Part shown: one piece after another, positions 1-11,236 of the stretch
How the letters are laid out: every line of letters starts with the position of its first letter
How positions within the stretch are numbered: position 1 is the first letter of the stretch
Assembly (NCBI GenBank): GCA_027704905.1
Contig: CM051001.1
Coordinates: 24,663,390 to 24,727,389, forward strand
Direction of reading: 5' to 3'
DNA from: Muraenolepis orangiensis
Lineage: Eukaryota > Chordata > Actinopteri > Gadiformes > Muraenolepididae
Length of the DNA: 64,000 nt
Notes under the pieces: model-generated
Seen by the model: only the letters and a program-made list of their open reading frames with translations
Told to the model about the DNA's origin: nothing
The model's database searches: none
Position numbers and translations under genes: made by a program

Positions 1-109
1 GTATGGCCTAGGTCCCTATGAAATGTTCCCAGGGCAAGTGGATCAAAACTAGAAAAAGACAACAAAAACCACTTGATGGAAAACGGCTAAACAGACAGGA
101 AACAACGCC

Positions 110-345
110 TTGCGTGGGCGGCGCCAGGCATACAAGGTTCCTGCAGAAGTACTATCTTGACGCTGACTTCCTTTAAGTCGGAAGTGCCGGCCTTCCTCCC
201 CCCCCCTGCGGTTGCCATGGCGACGAGACAATCCTCCCGGGGCGTCTGACAGAAGAAGGAGAGACCGCCGACGCTCTCTCGCTAATCACATTAACATGGC
301 CGCGGCTACTGTAGCGCACGTGGACACGGCTGAACGCGCACATGC
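110..345. promoter_or_regulatory. CpG-rich promoter-like patch with RFX X-box, ETS-like, E-box and NRF1-like motifs
   Basis: This patch has roughly 25 CpG dinucleotides, far more than the AT-rich flank that follows. An almost perfect RFX X-box (GTTGCCATGGCGAC, one mismatch to the palindrome) lies at 211-224. An ETS-like TCGGAAGTG lies near 178-187, a CACGTG E-box near 318-323, and an NRF1-like GCGCACATGCGT near 333-344. This combination is typical of vertebrate CpG-island promoters, and the X-box in particular is known from ciliary genes. No first exon or conserved reading frame can be assigned on either side, so orientation and target gene are unknown. It could be the edge of a gene lying left of the window. 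Confidence 0.4.
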
Positions 346-1007
346 GTAACAAGAGTATCAACCGCTCCGTCTCCAGTCCAAAGTGTATTAGAATACATTC
401 AGGTTTACATAGAAACACGAACATAAAGCAAGCAATACCTGGTGTGTTGGTTGTTTGGTTGGTTTCTCTGACAAGAGTCACATACATATATGTGTCACAT
501 AATACTTGCCAAATACCTTGGCAAAGTACCATGTCTTTTGCCCAGTAAACATCTCACATGGTACATGTCTAACATGATACATGTCTAGAACAGTAAGATA
601 TGGGATGGTTGGTAGATAATCGTAGTAACAGACAGTCATCCTAATCCATCGACGTGATCATTCATCCAAGGAACTCTCTTGCAATAGTTTGAGCAGAATT
701 GACACATTTGTGTTCTAAATGTACTTTCGACTGTTTACTTGTGTTGTTTTTGTGGCATTATTAGTGATGTTATGTTAGTCTGTAATAGGTTATTAGAATA
801 TAAAACGTTAATGGCGGCCTGACAACGCCCACCTCACATGTAGGAGTAGGAGGAGGTGCCTCCAAACAGGACCAGAGGGCGGATGCACAAAAAGGCAATC
901 ATACTTTTGTAGTATATAGTAGTTTTTGTAGTACAGTATCTAATGTTAACACAGGAAGGACACACTAATGCTAAATAAATCAACGATGGAAGGCAAGGAG
1001 GAAAACC
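346..1007. other. No recognised feature
   Basis: AT-leaning single-copy-looking sequence with only short chance reading frames. I see no repeat family, splice-bounded exon or RNA gene here. Confidence 0.5.
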
Positions 1008-1323
1008 CGAACGCAGACAACGACACAGTGGAGCGATACGAACGGCTTTATTCCCAAAAGCACACACAATAGACAAGGGTACATGGGGAAGACGATCCGC
1101 GGAGTACCGGCGGGTAGTAGGCAGGCGACGGGTACAAAACAGACGGAAGAACAACGTGCAGTATAAAGTAACGACCTCACGCTGGGGTAACGGATAGACA
1201 AGGTATATACCCCAGGTGAGGTGATTAACAATTAGACAGGGTGATCGTTGACAGGTGTGTGTGTGTGCGCCGCCAGCGCACGTGGCTTGGCCACGCCCCC
1301 TGCCAACCACCGTAACCGTGACA
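1008..1323 (-). mobile_element. Partial LTR, same family as the LTR at 50904-51338
   Basis: Read on the minus strand this begins TGTCACGG at 1323, has a TATATA box in the GGGGTATATACC context, and has an AATAAA signal followed by a conserved CGTTCGTATC block. The same order of blocks occurs at 50904-51338, where the 3' end CTCGTGACA is also present. Here homology stops near 1008, so the 3' end of the LTR and all internal sequence are missing. I infer a truncated solo LTR of a Ty3/Gypsy-like family from the promoter, polyadenylation signal and inverted TGTCACG/CGTGACA ends. No coding sequence is present. Confidence 0.6.
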
Positions 1324-1807
1324 TAAATAAGCCTGCCTCACACTGTTGTGCCTCATCTAAACAATGATGCAATGCTCGTCCAAATGTGGCACAAATACAA
1401 ATGTGGGAAAAACTGTGGAAAATTAAGGAGTTGCAGCTAAATAATGTTTAGCATAAATATAAACTGATTGTATGTAATTAATAACTAAGGTAGAATTGAA
1501 TAGCCCTTAATCACAGTTACAGTCTCATGCCATATGTATGACACCCCCCTCACCCTAGTCCCCCAAAGAGCAAGCCAACTTAATTATCAAGGAAGAGACC
1601 TTGAGAATGAACGCAGAGTGGGGGATCCCTTCTTCAAGGGCTGGTTAGGAATATTTCAAGCAAACATTTTCAATAAAGTTTAATAAACTGAAAATAACTA
1701 TGGCTGGTGGTGATGTTGTGATACACAAATACAACACGTTCCTCTTGTCCTGCCCCACATTCATTATTTTATTCATTGTTCATTCATTTTAATCAAGTGA
1801 GTTGGTT
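1324..1807. other. No recognised feature
   Basis: AT-rich sequence without recognisable repeats, exons or RNA genes. Confidence 0.5.
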
Positions 1808-2064
1808 CAACAAAACAACAAATGGTGAGGATTTAATCCTCTTTATTGGTCACATACATGTAAAAATACAGTGAAATGTGTTCTCTGCATTTAACCCATC
1901 TTAGGATTAGTGGGCAGCTATTTATACAGCTGCCCGGGGAGCAGTTAGGGTTAGGGTGTCTTCCTCAAGGAGGCCTCCACAGTTTTTGCTAGGAGGAGCC
2001 GGGGATCGAACCAGCAACCTTCCGGTTGTGAGGCGACCGCTCTACCTCCTGAGCTATACTGCCG
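1808..2064 (-). mobile_element. tRNA-derived SINE, full-length-looking copy
   Basis: On the minus strand the element starts with a tRNA-like head: an A-box-like TAGCTCAGGAGGTAGAGC, then a B box GGTTCGATCCC. It continues through a conserved body (CTAGCAAAAACTG, GGGTTAAATGCAGAG, TGACCAATAAAGAGG) and ends in a TTG-rich tail. A second near-identical copy at 20701-20967 and fragments near 26106 and 27723 define the family. The head is the internal Pol III promoter; the element depends on a partner LINE for mobility. No convincing target-site duplication is visible for this copy. Confidence 0.8.
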
Positions 2065-3731
2065 GTTAGTGACTTAGTGAGTATAGTAACTGTAAATCTG
2101 GCTCTGATCAAAAGCTTTGTCAACTGTTACTGGCAGGCTTGGATGCAAGTGCAGTAGTTCATATTAAACAGGTCATAACGTGGTAAAATCCTGGTACCCG
2201 TAATGAAAATGAAATTGCTATGAGGTAATTAGTGGGTGATATCATGTGCCATGTAATTAACTGTACACAAAAGGGACATTTATCAATGACTTTAATGGAA
2301 TATACAACTGGATCCAACTGCATTAGAACTGCTCTCACTAAGCCCACATGGCCCCATTGGTGCTAGGCTAGCCTGCATCACTTACAGGTACCATACACAG
2401 TCTTATACCCTGACACTGTTTACTCCTCTGCTAAAATGAAGGATGTAAAGATGCAATGGTTGTCCACTCACTAAAATCCCAAATTCTAAATCCCGATTGC
2501 CTTTGATGTTGGCTTTCGCTTGCAAGTTGAACACCACACATTATTTTACCACTTGCTTAGAAGTGAATCAACCATTTCAAATTCGACCATTCGTTAACTG
2601 GTAGTGTTGTTTCTGTGTATTTCGTCTGCCTAATTAAAAATATTGGGCTGTGGTGCAAAAGGCACCAACAGGGGCCCTCCGGTTGTGTGTGTGCCCACGG
2701 CCAACACCACCTCGTTAGTTGGACAGCCCTGTACGGTGCTCATTGATGTTCATTGTATATTCTCTTCATACTCAACACGGCTTCTGTTCTCCCTGACTGT
2801 CTTGATGTTATATAAAATATATAAAATATATAAATATTGTTATATAAATATATATAAAAAACGCTTCAAGATGTTTTGAACACAATCTTCCTTTCTCTTC
2901 TGAGTGTGACTTGGATGTTTAAAAGGTTTCTTTTGGATGTATTTTTTTTTTACAGGCGACACTCGAGTGAGTGTGATATCTCTTGAAATACTTTAACCCC
3001 TGTAACTTATCAGGGCAGTGGCAAAATGAAAGTTTTTCTTCTGCTGCCCTTTGTTCGGCAAATAGTCACGTAGCTTAGCTTTCCGTTCCATGTTCTCTCC
3101 ATAAGAGAGCTCCATTCTTAGCTTTTCATTTCAAAGATAAGATGCATCACCAACTCCCATCTCTGATCTGTGACTTGTTTTAATTAGTTGTTGTTGATCT
3201 GCTACTGAATTGTCCTCCTAGCCCTCTCCCCTCTCTCAACGTTTCTTCCCTTTCGGGGAGAAACATGATGAACAAAGGCAGTAAACATTGGGGTGATGTA
3301 TGAACCCTTTTATAGTTACAGTTCACTGTGTCCATTAGCATGGTAACCAAATGGCCTCATGGTTAATGGTTTGAGTTTCAATGTAGTTCATTCATAATGA
3401 ATAGTACATTATATAAATTCTACAATAGACTACAACATAGTTCACAATGACACGTGCATTCATTCATTCAAGTTATGTCTTTGGATATTCTGCAGAGTAT
3501 CCACAGGAAGTTTCTGTCTCAAAACACATGGAAATGTGGCTCCCTATGCCATGTCTGTGTGGTGGGGCAAGGCACTTGCCTAACTTACTTAAGTGGGGCT
3601 GTGGTGTGGCATTCATTGTGGCATTCAATGGCTTCTTTTTTTGAAGTGGCGGTGTGCATTAAGTATGGCCTCTCTCCTCACACGGCCCCTGCATACAGAG
3701 CGATCACAGAGGCGTCTGTCAGACAGACTGA
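2065..3731. other. No recognised gene; short AT-rich tract
   Basis: Unannotated sequence. A TATAAAATATA-type AT-rich stretch lies around 2808-2860. Reading frames here are short and lack family motifs. Confidence 0.5.
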
Positions 3732-3774
3732 CAGAGAGAGAGAGAGCGAGAGCGAGAGTGAGAGCGAGAGCGAG

Positions 3775-3866
<92 letters not shown>
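3732..3866. repeat. (GA)n microsatellite, about 135 bp
   Basis: A GA dinucleotide tract whose first third carries GAGC/GAGT interruptions, followed by an almost pure run. Ser/Leu-rich and Arg/Glu-rich reading frames across it are artefacts of the repeat. Confidence 0.97.
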
Positions 3867-3868
<2 letters not shown>

Positions 3869-5801
3869 GTGTTGTGGTTTGGCTTGAAAAATGACCGATG
3901 AAGAGCCGAGGAGGGAGAAGATGGAGGCGTGCACTTTCACCCGCCGGTGTGCACGTGTAATTGACAGAGTGACCTCTGGGAATATGCGACACTCTATCGG
4001 TTTGGCATTAAATAATGTCAGACTGAAGAGGTGATGGAGTTTGCCTTTCTATGAAACCCAATCCTCCTTCAGCCTTATATCTCTGCTCTTCATCTTCCTC
4101 CACCTCTTCTCATTCTCATTCTTGAATGTATCTCTGAGCCTCTCATCCTGTGCTAAATAGGCCCCAAGTAAGTGAATTACCTAATCACCTCTTGCTTCCA
4201 TGAGCTGCTGGCCACAGTGTCAGCCGTAGCCAAAACACACACAACACTGGCAGTCCCATTGACACACGCACACACACAGGCCACAATACATGACTTGTGA
4301 AGCCCACCTGGCAACCTTTAAGGCAAATAAACACATACTCACCTTAAGCGGTATAATTTGATTTATTTAATGAGTTCTAGAGGTATATCTATAGACGGCT
4401 TTGTACTTGTACACCATGTAGCAATATGTATATTGCAAAAGCAACGCACATGGTGTCCGCAAAAAAATTGTAAAAGTGAGTACGACTTGAAAAAAAGAAT
4501 CTTGCAATATCATCATTAATAATAATAATCATAATCATAATCAATAATCATAATCATACTTTGTCTTTGTTTGCCAACTCTTTAAGCACAGTTCCCTTTC
4601 GCCATGTGTCAAGTCATGTGAGGTCTACTGGGATATTGCTCATGTACAGTATGACGTGCTACTGCTAGTAGAATGCAGAGTACAGTCACTGTTTCAGCCA
4701 TTTATTTTTTATCTAAATGACACTGGTGGATCTAGGGGAATTTTGCTAACCTCTTCTGCCATTTTTTTGTCCATTTTAGTTATACAACTTTATTGTATCT
4801 ATAGACTAAAGACAGGCACTGTAAACTCATATGACATGCGGATGGGCACTCAGTAGACATTCATTTGAAATAGTATGGCTATTCTATCAATATGCAATTC
4901 AAACTCAGGTGAATCTACTGGCAAATTGTAAAAAATAAGTTGACAGCAATTCCCACAAATCCCACCAGCCACAAAGTCGAATCTCACCGGACAAATGTAA
5001 CATGATATTCAACTGAAATATGTCTGAAGATGGATATTTTTGCATGCTCCAGTCACCAGTCAAGTAACATCAATTGAATATATGGCGATATGTTGTGTAT
5101 GTCCCCATTCCCCCGCAGTATCTCTCTGAAAACCTTGTAGAGGGTAACTTACACAATGTTGACATAAGTGTCAACTGATACTAAATTGATCCTCAATTGA
5201 TCCTCAACTGAAAAAAAAAATTCCATCTGTGTTGGGTCTTTTTCATTGAAGCCTCACAATTTGGACCTTGGAAATATTTACTGTACACTGTCAAAGACTA
5301 TAAATCAACCACCACAGTCTGCTGGAAGTGTAATCTTCTTTGATACCATGCGTGTACATGATTTATTTTACAATTTAGCTGTGATCCACTATTGTAAGGG
5401 ACAAAATTTGTCATTCAATAAAAAAATGAATGTTGCTTCGTTTTGCTTTGGAAAATTGGAGAGAAAAAAAAGATAGGGCCTAATCCAACTTTGCTAAAAA
5501 ATTCAAGTGCTCTTGATCCAGGATCTAAGTGCTGAAGATTTGATAGATATCCTGGGCCTCAAACCTGGTTAAAACCAGACTTATGTCTACCATTAAATTA
5601 CCGATAATGACATTACACTATCATACACCATCATACTTTTGCTGGACTTTCTGGACTCATTACAGTTACTGCACTGTTCTGCACTGTACTGCACTGTTCA
5701 TGATGCTGCTGCACGACTGACACTTTAAAAGCTTTTTGCAGAATTCAACACATATATCATCTATCAGTACCTTTATTGTTGTTTTTATTTTTATTTATAT
5801 T
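3867..5801. other. No recognised feature
   Basis: Mostly AT-rich sequence with a short AATCAT-rich low-complexity patch near 4510-4558. No repeat family, RNA gene or convincing exon was identified. Confidence 0.45.
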
Positions 5802-5809
5802 GTGTACAG

Positions 5810-6273
5810 CAGGGGTCGGCAAGTAAGTTTGGCCATGGGCCAATTTTTTTCTGAGCCACTAGATGGCGTGCCAGAACTTGATCAAAAGCTAATTTAAGTA
5901 ATTGATTGTTAAAACATGTGACACGTTGTAATGCTTTGACTTTTATTTCGGGTGCTACGCGATCAGCGGTGAACGTTGATGGGGGGTTGTGTCGGCCCAA
6001 GGGGCAAATGTCACTGTATTCTCGATTCGGACATTATAGCCTATATGTTTGCTAGCCTATGCTTCAACAAATGTACACCTTGTAAGTCGCTTTGGATAAA
6101 AGCGTCTGCCAAATGCCCTAAATGTAAATGTAATATGTACGACTGTCGATCCGATATTGTAAAAAAAAATTATAATAATAATTTTTTTTATTTATTCTCA
6201 AAATAATCTTCCGGCCAAATATTATTGCTGGCGGACCACCAATGGCCCGCGGGCCGCCTGTTGCCGACCCATG
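5810..6273. mobile_element. Non-autonomous hAT element (MITE) with 8-bp TSD
   Basis: The left end CAGGGGTCGGCAA and right end TTGCCGACCCATG form imperfect terminal inverted repeats. They are flanked by a perfect 8-bp duplication GTGTACAG at 5802-5809 and 6274-6281, which is the hAT signature. The 464-bp element has no transposase frame. Near the right end are GCGGACCACC and GGCCCGCGGGCCGCC, typical of this terminal type. Around 6078-6130 it carries a common fish interspersed motif (ctttggataaaagcgtctgc), which may be a second repeat inside it or part of this subfamily. Confidence 0.88.
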
Positions 6274-6303
6274 GTGTACAGTATTGTTATAGCATAGTGT
6301 TCT

Positions 6304-6403
6304 ATATAGTATAGTATAGTATAGTATAGTATAGTATAGTATAGTATAGTATAGTATAGTATAGTATAGTATAGTATAGTATAGTATAGTATAGTATAGT
6401 ATA
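6304..6403. repeat. (TATAG)n pentanucleotide microsatellite
   Basis: About 20 nearly perfect TATAG units directly downstream of the hAT element. The Tyr/Leu-rich minus-strand reading frames here are artefacts. Confidence 0.97.
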
Positions 6404-6423
6404 AGTACATAGTATAGTATATA

Positions 6424-6442
6424 CCCTAACCCTAACCCTAAC
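6424..6442. repeat. Short telomere-like CCCTAA repeat
   Basis: Three CCCTAA units (CCCTAACCCTAACCCTAAC) sit exactly between the TATAG array and the first LINE-like sequence. Confidence 0.9.
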
Positions 6443-9400
6443 TCAGCCCAGTACGGCCGGCTGACCGGACCCATCGCCAGCAGAGAAAATGTAAACACAG
6501 GAGAGGAAGCCGCGGAGGGCTACGTGCTAGGCTAAGAGCTAACCCACATCGCCCGTCGCTACCCAGCATTTTCCTCACTAACGTACGATCTCTGGCGAAC
6601 AAAATTGATGAACTGCGGCTGCGGATTATCAACCATAAACAGATTAAGGATTGCAACGTGTGATGATTTTCACAGAAACATGGCTTAACAGCGGAATCAC
6701 CAACAGTGCTATTGAGCTAATGGGGCTCACTCTACACAGAGCAGACAGATCAGCTGAGGGCTCCGGTAAAACCAGGGGTGGAGGTTTGTGTATCTATACT
6801 AACAAGGCTTGGTGCACAGACACTACCATCATCGAGAGCCACTGCTCTGCTCACGTAGAATACCTAATGGTTAAATGTAGACCATTTTACCAACCCAGGG
6901 AAAATACAGCCACCATTCTAACTGCGGCTTACATATCTCCAGATGCTAACGCTAAGCTAGCTATGAAGGAACTGTACTCTGCTATTAACCAACAGCAAAA
7001 CTCCCACCCAGAGGCAGCATATATTATTGCAGGCAATTTCAATCATGCCAACTTAAAGACTGTGCTCCCCAAATTTTACCAGCATGTCTCCTGCTCCACA
7101 AGAGGAGAGAGAACATTAGACCATATTTACACCAATAAGGCTGATGCTTACAAAGCCATCCCCCTATCCCACCTTGGGCAGAGTGATCATGTCTCTTTGT
7201 TCATGTTGCTCAAGTACACGCCACTCATCAAGCGTGTGAAGCCCATCATTAGGACAGTCAAAGTATGGCCTGAGGGAGCAGACTCTAAGTTGCAGAACCA
7301 GTTTATACAGATGCATTGGAGCCTGTTTGGCTCCCAGTCTACCCTTGACTCCCACACCAACATCGACTCCTACGTCTCCTCCGTTTTGGATTACATCAAC
7401 TCTAGCATTGACACGGTCACCACCCTCAAACAGATCACAACATTCCCCAACCAGAAGCCGTGGATGAACAGAGAGGTCCGCCTAATCCTAAAGGTACATG
7501 ACGCTGCTTTTAGGTCGGGCGATGCACTGGCCTACTAATGGGCTAATCTGAAAAAGGGCATCAAGCAGGCCAAGCTCAAACACAAGCGAAGGGTTGAAGA
7601 TAACTTCAACAACTCTGATCCCCGACGCATGTGGCTGGGCATCCAGGCCATCACGGATTATAAGCCCTCCAACAAATTCTCCCCAACTACCGACTCATCC
7701 CTCCCTGACAAACTCAATAATGTTTTTGCTCGCTACGACCGGAACAACCCCGAATGGCCCACCAGGGCTTCTCTCCCCGTTGACCACCAACCCCTCACCC
7801 TATCCCTCACAGACTTGCATGCGGCACTGAGCAAAACAAATGTGCATAAGGCAGCTGGTCGCGTGCTCAGGAACTGCGCTGAGCAGCTGACCGAGGTCCT
7901 TACTGACATTTACAACTTGTCACTAGCTCAGGCAGTTGTCCCAGTGTGCTTTAAATCCACCTCCATTGTGCCAGTGCCAAAACACTCCTCTGCAGCGAGC
8001 CACAATGACTTCCACCCTGTTGCACTCACCCCTATTGTCATGAAGTGCTTCGAGAGGTCCTGGTCCTGGCTCACTTCAAATCTGGCCTGTCACCCTCACT
8101 GGATAAACACCAATTTGCCTACCGTGAGAACAGGAGCACGGAGGACGCCATTTCCTCAGCTCTATACTCCGCTCTCTCCCACCTGGATGAGAGCAACACC
8201 CACGTGAGAATGCTGTTCATCGACTTCAGCTCAGCATTCAACAGCATCATCCCCTCCAAACTCATCTTCAAACTTGGTGACCTCAGTCAGGTTAGACCAT
8301 CTCACCCCCTCCACCCTCACCCTAAACACCGGCGTTCCACAAGGCTGTGTGCTGAGCACTCTCCTCTACTCCCTCTTCACCCATGACTGCACACCATCAT
8401 CAAGTTTGCCAATGACACAAAGGTGGTGGGCCTCATCAAAAACAACGATGAGGCAGCCTACAGGGAGGAGGTCCAGCACCTGGTGGCGTGGTGCGCTGAC
8501 AACAACCTGGCCCTCAACACCAAGAAGACCAAGGAGCTCACCGTCGACTTCAGGAAGACCAGACCTGGCGCACACGTCACCATCCTCATCAACAGAGGGG
8601 AGGTCGAGCGTGTCTCCAGCTTCAAATTCCTGGGGGTCCACATCTCCGAGGACCTCTCCTGGTCCCTCAATACTGCCTCACTGGTAAAGAAGGCTCACCA
8701 GCATCTCTTCTTCCTGAGGAGACGCATCGTTGGACTACCCCTCCCTGCAATAAACACTACCCACCACAAACCGTGTCTGAGGAAGGCACAAAAAATAGTG
8801 GATGACCCAACTACGGACTGTTTGCCCTCCTCCTCTCCGGGAGGCGCTATAGAAACCTTTGTTCCAAGTCAAACAGGCTTAGGAACAGCTTCTTCCCCTC
8901 GGCTGTCTTTTCCTCTTGCGTCTGAGGAAATTCAGCATGGGCCCCCGCATCCTGAGAACATTCCACACCGGCACCATTGAGAGTGTTCTTATCACAGTTC
9001 TGTATCTGGTACGGTAACTGCACCGCACTCGAGCGCAAAGCGCTTCAAAGGGTGGTGCGGACGGCCCAGTATATCCTTGGAGGTGAGCTCCCCTCCCGCC
9101 TCGATATATACAACCAGCGGTGCGTGGCCAAGGCCAAACGCATCATAAAAGACATTGCCCACCCAAGCCACCAACTGTATTCACTTTTACTGTCAGGCAG
9201 GCGATACTGCAGTATCAAGTGCCATACAAATAGGCTTAGAGATAGCTTCCACAGTCAGGCCATCAGGCTGCTGAATAAGGGCATATAGCATATAACAATG
9301 TATATTTTATTACATTGATTTATATATACATATTGCTCTATTTCTTAGCTGATATATTGCATTTTATAAATTGCATTTATATTTTTATATATTTAACTTT

Positions 9401-9509
9401 ATACAGTTTGGTATTTATAACTGCTGTCTGTCGCCGGGCATACAATTTTCACTCACTGCTTTATACTTGTGTAAACTGTGAAGTGACAATAAACTTGACT
9501 TGACTTGTC
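6443..9509 (+). mobile_element. Rex1/CR1-like LINE, decayed, with (CTTGA)n-type 3' tail
   Basis: A plus-strand non-LTR retrotransposon with an endonuclease followed by reverse transcriptase and a conserved 3' tail. The tail (CTGCTGTCTGTCGCCGGG ... GTGACAATAAACTTGACTTG) recurs at 47390-47503 and 59269-59364 and starts the sequence after the gap at 52339, so the family has several copies here. The element may start just after the telomere-like repeat. I assign it to the Rex1/CR1/L2 group (Jockey superfamily) from the endonuclease and C-terminal motifs; exact family naming needs a library comparison. Confidence 0.8.
6576..9287 (+). pseudogene. Broken LINE ORF2 (AP endonuclease plus reverse transcriptase)
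   Basis: The endonuclease part is visible from about 6576: LTNVRSLANKIDELR, then TETWLN, then GNFNHANL in place of the usual GDFN, LDHIYTN and GQSDHVSLF. The frame is open to a TAA at 7536 and continues in the same frame from 7539. The usual AGPDG block is shortened to KAAGRVLRN near 7850. A frameshift lies near 8045, after which QFAYRENRSTEDA and FIDFSSAFNSIIP are seen. The YADD-box region is degraded near 8390, followed by ELTVDFRKTRPG and FKFLGVHISEDLSW. The C-terminus (RKALQRVVRTAQ, RLLNKG) is at 9020-9287. A foreign RT-derived block interrupts it at about 8722-8935. The copy cannot encode an active protein. Confidence 0.85.
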
Positions 9510-9745
9510 ATCTCCCTGAACTCTGGACCATGAAGACAGCCCCCACCCTCCCTGCTGCCCAATCCCCTGCTGCCCCCACCCCCTGCCACCACACCTCTGC
9601 TGTACATTTCAACTGTCAATTATATTATATTACCATGCACTTTACGGCAACATTTGCACTCTGGTTAGATGCTAAATTATTTTCGCTGTTCTGTACTTGT
9701 GCTGTGCAATGACAATACATTTGAATCTAATCTTTGAATCTAATT
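9510..9745 (+). mobile_element. 3' end of a second LINE family with TTGAATCTAATC tail
   Basis: Immediately after the first LINE tail is a different 3' end: CTGTACTTGTGCTGTGCAAT, then GACAATACATTTGAATCTAA and a short duplicated TTGAATCTAA tail. This is the usual end of CR1/L2-group fish LINEs. No coding part remains. A degenerate antisense copy of the common fish motif AGCAGACGC...GCGAC follows at about 9757-9788. Confidence 0.55.
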
Positions 9746-10141
9746 ACATTACATTAATTTAGCAGACGCCGTTGTCCACGGCGACTGAACAAGAAGTGCA
9801 TTAATTCACGTTCTAAGGCTCTAATTTTCAATGCGTGTTTTGTCCTTCTTTCCATGGATGTCTTTGTAGTAGTAAATACCCTCCGGGGTCACTCCAATGT
9901 GTGTGTGTGCCTATTACAGGGTAATTGGAGAGAGTAACGTCCCTTCTCACAATAATTGAAGACTTACTGCGAACACATGCGAACACATGCTGTTCCAATT
10001 CCATCTCACCGGTGGAAATAGTGAACACAAAAAATACAAACGAGCATACATAATGCTAAGGGTTCCAGCTCACTGCTTCTGAAAGCGTAGCAAGAAGCAG
10101 GTGTCAATCAGGGCCTTGTGAGAGGTGTCTGAATGCGTGTT

Positions 10142-10233
10142 GGTAGGGGACGAGGCAGGGGAAGTGATAAGGGAAGTGGTAGGGGAAGAGGCAGGGGAAG
10201 CGATAGGGGAAGTGATAGGGGAGGAGGTAGAGG
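10142..10233. repeat. 12-bp minisatellite (GGGGAAGTGATA-like)
   Basis: Seven to eight imperfect 12-bp purine-rich units such as ggggaagtgata and ggggaagaggca. A minus-strand Pro/Leu-rich reading frame over them is an artefact. Confidence 0.85.
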
Positions 10234-10732
10234 GAGGAATATGAGATCCGGGCCACTATTGTAAACCACAAAGTGAATCACGGCCTCAGTATGGCTGAGG
10301 CAGGTCAAAGAGTCTAGCTTCAGCTTAACCGGTCTACTGTTGCATTGATAATACAGATGTTCAGCAGTGAGAACAGGTACTACAGTATACAAAAGGTCAC
10401 ATACACACGACTGTGCATCATAGTACTGCATCCCTGTCAACATGGTAAGAACAAACAATGCCATTAGACTTCAAGTTCAAGATTCACAGTGCTGTTATGC
10501 AAGATGATGCCGTCCTTTAGATCAACAGCTCTGTGCTTTTTGCACTTGAACAGAATAGTGAGAAGGTGAAGGAGGAGCTACGACACTGATATGAACAGGT
10601 TAATGACACTGATGTTTGGTGTCCATGACATAACAATACGCAGCACACATAACAACAATGTGTATTGCAATCTCCAACAATGGTTTAATCCATCATGTCC
10701 CCCCTACATATCCTCTTGTGGCTTTAATAGAC

Positions 10733-11236
10733 ATAAATAATAAACAGTTCTTCCGGAAAAGACGACGAAGAGTCGTGAATGGAAGAACAGTGCGAACCCC
10801 GGTCCACTTCATCCAGGGTCTGTGTGGAAAGGGTCCAAAATGTCAGGTTCCTGGGCAGACACATTGTTGAGGATCTCTCCTGGACAACCAACACCACTGC
10901 AGTAGTCAAGAAGGCACAGCAGTGGCTCTCCTGAAGATTCTCAAGAAAAACAATCTGCAGCAGAAGCTGCTGGTGTCCTTCTACTGCTGCTCTATCGAGA
11001 GTCTGCTGACTTATTGCATCTCTGTGTGGTACGCCAGCTGCTCAGCAGTGGACAGGAAAGCCCTTCAAAGGGTCATCAACACTGCCCAAAAGATCATGGA
11101 TTGCCCACTGCCCTCTATGGAAGACATTTTGAGTTCCCACTGCCTCTGCAGAGCTGCCAACATACATCCCACCCGGGGCATCACCTGTTTGACCTGCTGT
11201 CCTCTGGCTGACGCTTCAGGTCTACAACACTGACAC
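10733..11236 (+). pseudogene. Fragment of Rex1/L2-like LINE reverse transcriptase C-terminus
   Basis: In one frame the sequence reads VQNVRFLGRHIVEDLSWTTN and VVKKAQQWL. After a frameshift near 10925 it reads LLVSFYCCSIESLLTYCISV and then SAVDRKALQRVINTAQKIM. These blocks are the conserved C-terminal part of the same RT group as 6576-9287, but the sequence is divergent and so a different subfamily. The endonuclease and RT core are missing, which is typical of 5'-truncated insertions. Not functional. Confidence 0.8.

Noticed and set aside
1808..2064. tRNA-like A and B boxes considered as tRNA genes
   Set aside because: The head does not continue into a closed cloverleaf; body and tail identify a SINE, repeated at 20701 and 27723.
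3678..3992. Ser/Leu- and Arg/Glu-rich frames
   Set aside because: Translation of the GA microsatellite.
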